A stretch of DNA of 64,000 bases from Lomentospora prolificans (lineage: Eukaryota > Ascomycota > Sordariomycetes > Microascales > Microascaceae), in the NCBI GenBank assembly GCA_029532625.1, contig JARFXM010000010.1, positions 1,240,001-1,304,000 of the forward strand. Direction: 5' to 3'. Positions within the stretch are counted from its first letter, which is position 1; each line of letters begins with the position of its first letter. This document shows positions 23,524 through 31,901 of this stretch, in pieces. A program made the position numbers and the translations under genes. The notes beneath the pieces are model-generated. The model had not been told where the DNA came from, did no database searches, and was given only the letters and a program-made list of their open reading frames with translations.

Positions 23524-24419
23524 CGTAGATGCAGAGGAGTTGAAAGACTGTGCTAGCGGCAGCACAGTCTAGAATTGTGGTAATGCTCCTTGGCCCTGAA
23601 GTTAAAGGAGCGGTGCTGGCGACAGACTTGGGACAACACGGTTGGGGCACACTGAGCAGGGGCACTGCCAACTTGCTTGGGTTAGGTAATAAGGATGCGC
23701 CATCTAGACTGAATTGGGTAGGTGTGGTGGTGTCATTGTACCTCTAGTGCCAGGCATGGCTGGAAAAAAAGTGCAGGTAGCCTTCTATCTTCAGAGCTTC
23801 TATTTCTTGTATAGGGGCCTCTGACAGACGTGTCTCGAAGAATCGAATAAGCCTCTGCTGAATACTCTTCCGTTCTATCCCTTCTCCAATCTTAAAAGAG
23901 TATACTTTGGAGGCCTTTAAAACCTGAAAGCATTAATGCAGTAAATAAATCCGCTTTCCGTAATATCTCTGCCATGGATGTAACCCACCTACTAAATTCT
24001 AAGAGAACATAAAGCAACATTTAAACGCAACAGGCCGTTGTATTGGGACTTTTCTGTCATATATTCATCTTATTACCTTTGACTATCATCATTGTTAGTA
24101 TATCTTGAGGTCTGTGGAAAGATTTCAAAGCCGCTGAAGGATACATCTTCAAAGTTGGCCTGTGCCTCGGACCCCTGTAAATAAATATGAGCCCAAGCGA
24201 GGTGCGCTGAATAATCAGACTTTTCCACTCTTCAGTTTGTCCTCGGAAGCAATGCTGGCTTCCTTCCCCCCAACCCTCAAAATCGCGAAGACATCGAGCT
24301 CGAAGTATAGAACGCCGCCGATGAAGAATTATCTAGCAGCTCTGACTTACCGCGGTTGGACTCTCGTACCCAAACAACGTCGATGCATTAGCGCTCGTGT
24401 TGCGGTATTCCGCCATACA
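23524..24419. other. Intergenic, divergent promoter region between PDK1 and the small conserved gene
   Basis: Mostly non-coding. From 24252 the frame of the next gene is already open with an in-frame ATG, so the right part may be a coding N-terminal extension. No repeat or RNA gene seen. Confidence 0.45.
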
Positions 24420-24785
24420 ATGTCTTCCCTCCCCGACCACAAAGTCGAAACTGAAGGGGTTTCTGGAGAGAGTTCCAATGCAAAGAGGGTGCTTCCACTT
24501 CCCGAACCTTCACTTAAAAACACGCAACAACAACAAGAACAACAAGGGACACTGGACGTGAGCCGGGGGGGCTCGACTGTTAAGCTCGATCATCTTGGGC
24601 CTCTCGTTGTCAATCAAGATGGGACTATGTCGCGTATCGCGAACTGGAGCGAGATGGCCGAGATCGAAAAGGAGAATACGCTCAGAATTCTCGGCAAACG
24701 AAACCAGATTCGCCTCCAGGCACTACGAACACAGGCTGAATCAACCAAGGGAGGTAGAGGGTCGAACGTTCCCAAGTCTGAATAG
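24420..24785 (+). CDS. Small conserved protein of unknown function, 121 aa
   Basis: A single exon encoding an N-terminal Ser/Gln/Pro-rich half and a conserved C-terminal block. The block reads KLDHLGPLVVNQDGTMSRI, then NWSEMAEIEKENTLRILGKR and NQIRL. I recall this arrangement (LDxLGPxVVNxDGTxSRIxNW followed by an E-x4-TLR-x-L-x-KRN helix) from short proteins in many fungi, but I do not know an assigned function, so none is given. The ATG at 24420 has A at -3. An in-frame ATG at 24252 would add 56 residues with many Lys/Arg and no Asp/Glu, resembling a mitochondrial presequence; which start is used cannot be settled from sequence alone. The protein has no membrane segment. Confidence 0.75.
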   Translation: MSSLPDHKVETEGVSGESSNAKRVLPLPEPSLKNTQQQQEQQGTLDVSRGGSTVKLDHLGPLVVNQDGTMSRIANWSEMAEIEKENTLRILGKRNQIRLQALRTQAESTKGGRGSNVPKSE

Positions 24786-25135
24786 CTAAATCTGGAAATC
24801 TTTAAAAGCGTCAGACACACAATATCGTTCCAAGAAGCGACCATGAATGTAGGATATAACACGCAAGTAGATATGTAGATAAACAATCCCCCTTCCCTCC
24901 CTAAAACTGAAGATGCCTTCACATGCGGCGCTCCTGTGGGAGCAACTGGTATCCTTCATGATGCCGTCTTCCCGGTGTAACAAGTCAGCCAAGCCTCCCC
25001 TAAACCGCTCGTATTGCCTAACGCCCACTCCGAACTGAGAACCGTCCGAAATCAATATTCTTCGCCTCGTGAGAAACCCCGTTACCGCTACCTGCCGTCT
25101 CTAGATACAGGGCGGTTCATTTTGATCACCTATTA
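24786..25135. other. Intergenic between convergent small gene and CYS3/MetR
   Basis: Short convergent 3' region; no gene, repeat or RNA structure recognised. Confidence 0.5.
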
Positions 25136-26542
25136 TCACAACTCCGACTTGACGGCCTCCGCCGATTTCGCTGTTTCCGCTTTGTCCTTGGAGCTGAGTC
25201 CCTTATCCAGCAAAGAAGAGATTTGCTCGCTGCCTCCATTCTTCTCGAGTATCATATTCTTAAGCCATTTGTTCTCGGTCTCCAGTTGTTGAATTCTACC
25301 CTCCAGAACTGTAACCTTTTCAGACATCTCTTTCGCGGTCCGCTCTAACGCCTGTTCGCGCTGCTTCTTCTTAATACGAAAGCGCGCACTAGCCGCCGTA
25401 TTGCGCCTCCTTTTATCTTCTTCTGCAGCGAGACGGGATGCATCCTCAAAACTCAGCTGGTTCGAATCGTCCAAGGGCTCTGACTTCCTCTTGTCACCTG
25501 CGCGAGGTTGAGACTGAACAAAGGCACCGGACTGTTGCTGCTGCTGCTGTTGCGCAATATTGTTCGAGAATACTTGAGTAGGAGGCGGGAGAGATTGCAT
25601 AGGAAGCGCATCGGGAAATCCAGGATTCAATGTGGAGGACTGATATGGTGCAAAATCGGGAAAGTTGAAATCTGGAGCCATGGCACGTCAGTTAGCCAGA
25701 ACCAGCGAGTACTGAAGCCAGAGGTTCATCTGGTCTTCTTTTTTTTTTCTCAGAAGGGAAGACTGAGTCCTGGGGCAGGCAGCGAACCAAGGAAAAGGCG
25801 ACCAAGAGCACAAGAGGAGATGAGGAAGAAAGGAAGGGTGAATCGGTATCTCGGGCGCAGCCATGTCGCTCTTCACGGCGATTTCGTGATTCAGGTATTG
25901 GGATGTTAAGGGGTGGGGGTGGAGATCACGGGATATTGCACCATCAGCGAGCAGTGCAATTTGTAAGCACGCACTGAAGCTTCAACTGTAGGCGGCGCCA
26001 GCGTGATATTGCGAGAACACTTGTTCCAATTAACGCCGAGTGTGCGTGGGGTATTAAAGCGAAGTCTAGGTCGTAGTTGTTTTGGGGGCAATTCAGGAAG
26101 GTCTGGTCCCAAATTTGCAGAGGCGCGTCCAAGTGCGAATGAATCTCGATCGGCCTCGTGTCAAAAGGGAGCAGGTATTCGAGTCTTCCTCTGCAAAGTT
26201 GATGCAAATGGGAGTGTAGCACGCGCGCCATAAGGACCAGCCTTCAGGGAGAGGATTCCATCACTAACCCGAGATAAAATCAAGGCCGGCCAAGTCTGTA
26301 ACGGGAGACGTAGTATTTAATGGCTCGGACGAGGAGGAGATCTGCTCGTTTTCAGGCTTAACTGACGGGGCCTGGAAGTCTGTAGTCTGTCCAGATTCGA
26401 AGTCGAAAAATCTCGTGTTCGTGAAGAGGCTCAAATCATCGTCGATAAAAGAGTCGTCATTCGTGCTCTCTGTGGGGATGGTGTTTAGATGTCGGAGATA
26501 TTGGGAGACGTTTGGCCCTCGGCGGCCACCGTAAGTCGACAT
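25136..26542 (-). CDS. metR: CYS3/MetR bZIP activator of sulfur assimilation genes, 269 aa
   Basis: Two exons, 26542-26269 and 25671-25136 (810 nt), join in phase to give the continuous segment DFISGDFNFPDFAPYQ. The N-terminus GRRGPNVSQYLRHLNTIP and the acidic DDDLSLFTNTRFFDF are hallmarks of filamentous-fungal CYS3/MetR. A polyglutamine run (Q7) and a basic nuclear-localisation stretch (GDKRKSEPLDD) follow. The bZIP lies at about residues 180-240: basic region EEDKRRRNTAASARFRIKKK, then leucine zipper VTVLEGRIQQLETENKWLKN. CYS3/MetR activates genes for sulfate uptake, sulfur-source use and methionine synthesis, and is controlled by an SCF F-box protein (SCON2/sconB) when sulfur is plentiful. 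The 597-nt intron (26268-25672) is far longer than others here. An in-frame ATG overlaps its acceptor, giving a possible shorter protein starting MAPDFNFP. Confidence 0.92.
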
Positions 26543-27887
26543 CTTATGCCTTCGTATAAAAAAAAGAAACAGGAAAGAAAGGGGAAAGGAAAAACACAAA
26601 AGAATCGGCTTTTCAGGCGAATGATTTAATGTAGTTTCAAAAATCACTGATAAAAATCAAGCGTTGGAGAGATGTTGAGTTAAAGGACTTCGTGCGGAGA
26701 AGCGACGAAAGTGGGAGGGAATATGCTCAAATCAGCCTCAACGATGGAAGAGAAACGAGGGGAGGCAAGGTTATCTTCAAAGGAGGATGCCGATGTGGTG
26801 GTGGGGTTGGTTTCCTTCTTTTTGTTGCCCTCGGTTTTCTGGGAACAAGTACCACTCAATCGCGGTCTACCGAGAGCGAAGCCTAACAGCATGCAGGTCC
26901 TAGTATTGCTGGCTGGCCTATGGGGGTACTCTACCTTGGTGTGTGTATTTCGAGCGAGGTGCCACCCGTTTGACATTATAAATGCGATCTGGTGGGTGTG
27001 GTGGGGGCCTGCTGAGCCTGGCCCACATGGTGCATGTTCCCTCATGTGTGAGTAAAATACCTTGTCTTCCAGGCGTCTCCGCCCAGGGACAGAGCGCCTG
27101 GTGCACTTCAACAGGCTTTGTTAATACGGATAATACCCGAAATCCATTTTACCGAGGTGGTGCGCCGTCCACGCTTGCCAATGCCCAGGTCATAGTGCTA
27201 CCACTTCTAAAAACTCATTGGTCACGAAAACCCGTCACGATCACCCCCACGTTGCCTTTGCTCCGAACCCTCCACCAACAAGTTAAGTGCTAGTCGGTCA
27301 TATTATTATCATCGGATCAAAAGGGATTCTCACATTTGCCATACTCGCATTTTGAATACACTGTCATAAATTCGGATGCGACGATGCGTACCAACCTTCT
27401 CAAGCTATCTATGGACTTACCATAAGATCTTATTTTTACCAACTACAGAACAGTGACTGATATATGCATAGGAACATGAATTGCCCAATCCGCACTGTAT
27501 TTCTCTCCACACTCTTCTAACACTGAAAAGGGAACAATAGTGTCCAGGCTTCAAATCATTGCCATGCTGCAGTACATTCATGTCATGGTGTTGTTCAACT
27601 GTGTCGTTGGCTTCGCGGTACAGTGTATTCACAATGTCCCCATGTCGTCCAACCATGACCACACCGTGACAGCACTGTGACATTTGATGTTCATGTCATA
27701 CAGCTGTTAACGGCTGCCAGGTCGCGTCTTTACACGTCCTCGGCCATGAGCCTTGTCTTGTTATTGACGCGATCAATGTCGAACAAGCAGTAATGAATCA
27801 TCATGATATCCTTAGTTGAACAACAAGCGAGATCAGGTAAACTGGTGATCCTCCATATCCCTGGACTCTCAACGTCTTTCAGCGAAG
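26543..27887. other. Intergenic, divergent promoters of CYS3/MetR and CHL4
   Basis: About 1.3 kb between divergent genes. Open frames are short and share no codon bias or domain. The stretch is assumed to hold both promoters. No RNA gene or long repeat seen. Confidence 0.45.
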
Positions 27888-29468
27888 ATGCCGTCCATTT
27901 CACTTCCAACGAAAGCCGGGCTACCGTCCTCCTTGAGGATGCCTGCCGATAACCCCGTCATCCGTAAAGCGCTACACAGGTTATCTCGCGCGTCCCTGTT
28001 AGGGCTCGTCCTAGATTGGTTGGATGATCGAAATGTTGCAATATCCCCTCCCTATCTTTCGTTGACAAACAGACTAGACGACCTCGATGAAGCGTCTAGC
28101 TCTCTCGACTTCTACCCGCCAGCCACCTCCGTACAGCAACTAAGAGATATCTACGCGGCATTCCAGGAGCGGAAGGGATCAAAGCGAGAGATCCTTGACC
28201 GGGTTCTCAAGGGGGATTGGCGACATGGCCTCACGCTGTACCAACTTTCCATGGCCGACCTACAGTATTTATATGATCATCCGACTTCACAGAAATGGGC
28301 CGCATACCACATACGCCACACACGACCCCGTGTGTCAGGTAACAGCGAGAAGGCCCCCGGTGTGAACAATATCTCAACCAGTATCCCACGCATCCATCCA
28401 TCAAGCTTTTTAGAGCACATGCAAAGCCAAGTACTCCCCGATACGAAAGTTCATTTTCAATTTGACCGCCCCCACAATATGCGGTTGGTCATACTCCGCA
28501 TCTTCATTCTCGACTCTCCCTACAACACTAGTCTTGCCCTCTCACACAGTAACGCCGGCATTCTCACTGCCAACGCCGATTCCACCCGTACCATCTATGC
28601 AGCCTTCCCTGACGGAGCGCCCTTCATATATCTCTCGAGCCTCGGAACCACCTCGTCCTCTAGCCCCGCAGGTACGAAGGGTCTTCGCCATGCCCTCTTT
28701 GACGCGATTCAGGCGTCTATATCCAAGCCAGGGAATCGCTACTCGCTCGCCGCAACCAGTATGGTAGCCAGGAGCCTTCACAGTTTGCTGCACTACAGAG
28801 GCGCCGGCCGAAGCAATGTCGCTGGAGGAGGTTGGTCAGCATATACGGACGCTACGAGCCTAGACACACCGCTCGACACGATAGGGCCCAAGCGTGCTCT
28901 GTCCGGACTGACGCATGACTCCCTCGATACGACGAGCCCTTACCTCGGGAAAAGACAGAGGTCGATACCTACCAGCACTATTCAAGTTCCAAAACGAGCG
29001 AGGTCATTGGCGCAAGCTAGGTTCGGTGACTCGGCTAGGATTAGCCATAGGGAAGGCCTCGAACAAACTGAGATAATAATAAGGGATCCATACCCCGCCA
29101 TGAAGGGACGAAGACAAGGATCTAGAAATCCGCCCAATTTATCCAATATCGAGGATACTTCGTACCTTGTGCAGCCTCAGAGACGGCGCATTGACGCGCC
29201 ACCGACTGAACATCCAAGACGAGGTATAGCCGCAGCCTCGGGCCGGGTCGGTAGAACGGCCAGGACTCGGAGCGAGTTGTGGTCACCCCATATCAAATTG
29301 CTCTTTCGCGGGCCTCACGTCTTTTCAGGCGTCCGCCAACTCGTTGAGGCTGGTGTCATTGACGGGAGCAGAATGCCTAGCTGGCTCACAGGTGAAGATA
29401 ATGTGTCCATCGGGTTCGTTCGGAATGGGCGAGTTGATAAGAAATCAATCCATCTGCGCCTCGACTAG
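27888..29468 (+). CDS. CHL4: CHL4/CENP-N (Mis15) inner kinetochore protein, 526 aa
   Basis: A single exon. The N-terminus (NPVIRKALHRLSRASLLGLV) followed by DWLDD and a helical region up to RHGLTLYQLSMADLQYLYDH matches the pyrin-like head of the CHL4/CENP-N family. The middle has the family motif RLVILRIFILDSPYNTSLAL after a conserved IPRIHPSSFL. The C-terminal 60 residues (IKLLFRGPHVFSGVRQLVEA, SIGFVRNGR) are the dimerising CENP-L-like part. CENP-N recognises the CENP-A nucleosome and, with CENP-L (Iml3), links the centromere to the CCAN. Between residues 320 and 450 there is an Arg/Ser/Thr-rich, low-conservation linker. An intronless gene is unusual in this window. Start ATG has GCGAAG upstream and no in-frame alternative before it. 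Confidence 0.85.
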   Translation: MPSISLPTKAGLPSSLRMPADNPVIRKALHRLSRASLLGLVLDWLDDRNVAISPPYLSLTNRLDDLDEASSSLDFYPPATSVQQLRDIYAAFQERKGSKREILDRVLKGDWRHGLTLYQLSMADLQYLYDHPTSQKWAAYHIRHTRPRVSGNSEKAPGVNNISTSIPRIHPSSFLEHMQSQVLPDTKVHFQFDRPHNMRLVILRIFILDSPYNTSLALSHSNAGILTANADSTRTIYAAFPDGAPFIYLSSLGTTSSSSPAGTKGLRHALFDAIQASISKPGNRYSLAATSMVARSLHSLLHYRGAGRSNVAGGGWSAYTDATSLDTPLDTIGPKRALSGLTHDSLDTTSPYLGKRQRSIPTSTIQVPKRARSLAQARFGDSARISHREGLEQTEIIIRDPYPAMKGRRQGSRNPPNLSNIEDTSYLVQPQRRRIDAPPTEHPRRGIAAASGRVGRTARTRSELWSPHIKLLFRGPHVFSGVRQLVEAGVIDGSRMPSWLTGEDNVSIGFVRNGRVDKKSIHLRLD

Positions 29469-29582
29469 GCGAACTAACTTCAGCTCTACTTCATTAGATG
29501 GGCGCCTTCACGGGCCACACTACTTGAAGGCAGAGGATAGAATAGCTTAGCTATTCAAATACCTAGACATTGCGAAGTACTC

Positions 29583-30935
29583 TTAGAGACCAAAAACAGC
29601 CATTGTGTTCGCCCACGCGGCCTCTGATACAACCTCAACATTGACCCCCTTGATGGCGGCAACGATCCTAGCTACTTTCTCGATGGTACAGGGTTCGTTC
29701 CGGCCCTTAACCATAGCACCGCGCTCCCACCTCTCTTTTTTAACACTCTTATATCGCTCAGCGAGAGCCGGCTTGGAAGAACTGGCTCGAAGATACTTCC
29801 AGCCCTCGTGACTCTGTCGGACCTCACACCAGGGCCCGTCAGTTTCCAGCATGATGCGATCCAACGGAACAGCCTTCACCACATCGCAATTTGCAGCGGT
29901 TTTGAGGCTACAACCGTTGATGCCAATGTAGAGCCCCAGATCGATCAATTCCTTCAACTCCTCTAAAGAACCTGTGAAACTGTGGACAACGCCGCCACGC
30001 TCCAGGCGTTCTAATTTCTCGCCGAATGAGACTTTCAGCAGTGATACGAAGTCGGCGTGTGCGGCGCGCGAGTGTAAGAACAGAGGCAGCTGCGGTTCTA
30101 AGGACGCGGCAAGCCCGAGTTGGGCCGCAAAAGAATGAAGCTGGATCTTCTTGGAACAATAATGGAGCCTATCATAATCCAGCCCGAACTCTCCAAACGC
30201 AACTAAGCCTTGACAATCTGCTGATCCGTTGGACTTTGCCATCTGTATGAAGTTCGCTAGCCCGGAAATTATCTCTTTTGTTCGTATGTGGCAGGGCTCG
30301 TTGTCTTCGGGAACAGGCTTAGATGGATCTGGATCGTATGGATGACTCTGGCCCTCGTCATGCGCCTGCGAGTCGCCACTGAAGATTTGACTGCTGCAAG
30401 GATGAATACCAGCAGTAGAAAAGACAACGCCAGCTTTGCACCATTATAAGCACGCGGCCAGGGGAACACAAGGAGGGTTATGGCTTCAATCTTATAACCT
30501 ACGATAAACTGTAGCGAGTTTCAAGGCGTCTGAAGAAGATGTGAGGTCAGAGCCGGTAACCAGGAGCTTCCGGCACCCCACTTCGTGAGCGCGGCGAACG
30601 ACGTCGTCCAGATCATCCGGGTGCCGTTGTATACCGCGATACAGTCCGCGGAAGATAGGATCTGTCAGATTTATACCGATCTACTTCATTAAATAGCTAG
30701 TTAGGTTGTGACTTTCATTAGGAAGTGAATAAATATCAAAAGACACGGGATTGCCCACATCGACAAATCTAAGAGACGGCTGTGAGGAGATGCTATGGCC
30801 CTCGTTGCCCTCATGAATGTTCGCAGAACTCATGGCCCGGGATGGTACAGTGAGATCTAAAGCTTTCGAAAGTCGCCGGAAATTCTGAGGATAGGAGCAG
30901 AGTATGCTAAGGGCGGACCGGGTCAGCTTGAACAT
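29583..30935 (-). CDS. TatD-family deoxyribonuclease (TATDN1/yeast Tat-D type), 401 aa
   Basis: Three exons, 30935-30759, 30680-30503 and 30433-29583 (1206 nt). The joins give RFVDIGINLTDPIFRG and YPGVVFSTAGIHPC, both family motifs. Metal and catalytic sites visible are GEFGLDYDRL (Glu), FLHSRAAH (His), VVHSFTGS (His) and ETDGPWCEV (Asp). As in other TATDN1 proteins, the first HxH of bacterial TatD is replaced by DIGINLTD. The family has Mg2+-dependent 3'-5' exonuclease and endonuclease activity and is linked to apoptotic DNA degradation in yeast. Two in-frame ATGs compete: 30935 gives an Arg/Lys/Ser-rich head without acidic residues until about residue 29, and 30833 gives a 367-aa cytosolic form. 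The first intron has a weak GTGGGC donor. The gene is divergent from RNR1. Confidence 0.9.
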
Positions 30936-31238
30936 GAACAATTGATCCCACGACCAGGCGGCCGTTTGCGGAATCTTGCGAAACAGCCGTGAGAGCAAAT
31001 GAATGGTTGGGAGTCGTCAAAAAGCTCGATCCACCCATCCACACCAAATAATATCCACACCAAATGCGAGTGGCGTCTCAGGCACTTCCGAGTTCCTTTC
31101 TCTCGGCATGTATCACGTGGACACGCGAAGGGATTTTTGATCCAAGGGCTAGTTATTGATCACCCAGTTTATGCAAGTAATTATTGAAGGCAGGACTATT
31201 AATAATAGAACGGGCCCTTCGGTTTCCACTTAAAATAA

Positions 31239-31244
31239 ACGCGT
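31239..31244. promoter_or_regulatory. ACGCGT (MCB-type) site upstream of RNR1
   Basis: Perfect palindromic ACGCGT. In yeasts this MluI cell-cycle box binds MBF (Swi6-Mbp1) and drives G1/S expression of RNR1 and other DNA-synthesis genes. It lies about 660 nt upstream of the RNR1 ATG. Confidence 0.4.
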
Positions 31245-31664
31245 CTCTGCGGACTCGGAACAAAACACGACCTAGTAGTACACAGTATCGCAACTGCACT
31301 ATGGGAACCCCACCGAAACGCTCAAAGCTCGCCACCAGGCTCCGGGAGCACCAAGGCCAACGGCGGCCTCAAGCAATTGTTGTCTCTAAGCATGTTTCCA
31401 CTGCCTCATGGCATTCTCAGGGTCGTCGATGTGTACACAGTATAGAAACGTTGAGTAATTTGATCTCTTGAGGTGGCGAATATCCCCATTACAAGTGAGG
31501 GAAAAAGGGGTTGGCATTGGCGCCGAGTCAGAGCCAGCTACCTCCACTCCACACGCTTTCATAGGACAGTGTTAGATTTTCGATGAACTATTCCAAGGTT
31601 GGGTCCGAACTGTCCGCACACATCAGCCGCGTTGTCACGCTAAGTCCTACCAGTCGCGTCCCGA

Positions 31665-31670
31665 ACGCGT
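31665..31670. promoter_or_regulatory. ACGCGT (MCB-type) site upstream of RNR1
   Basis: Second perfect ACGCGT, about 230 nt upstream of the RNR1 ATG, a usual distance for a promoter element. Function inferred from the yeast RNR1 precedent. Confidence 0.5.
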
Positions 31671-31901
31671 AACCCATAAAACGCCAATTCCCCTCGATCA
31701 GAGGCCAGCGTGCATCGTCTCCATTTCCCCATCCACAATCACCTGTCTTCCTTTTCATCACCGATCGCCTGTCTTGTCAAATGATTCCGTGATTTTCTCG
31801 CCAAACCGACGAAGAATATAGTACTACTAGTAATTTTTCGGTCGCTCGCCCACCGGCCCGGGAAGTCTATTTTCTGCGTCACCCTTTGAAAGCCAGTCGT
31901 C

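Larger units (their letters stand above)
30936..31901. promoter_or_regulatory. Bidirectional promoter region between TatD nuclease and RNR1
   Basis: About 970 nt between the divergent starts. It contains two MluI-box sites and a CACGTG at about 31112. No coding frame was accepted here. Confidence 0.5.
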
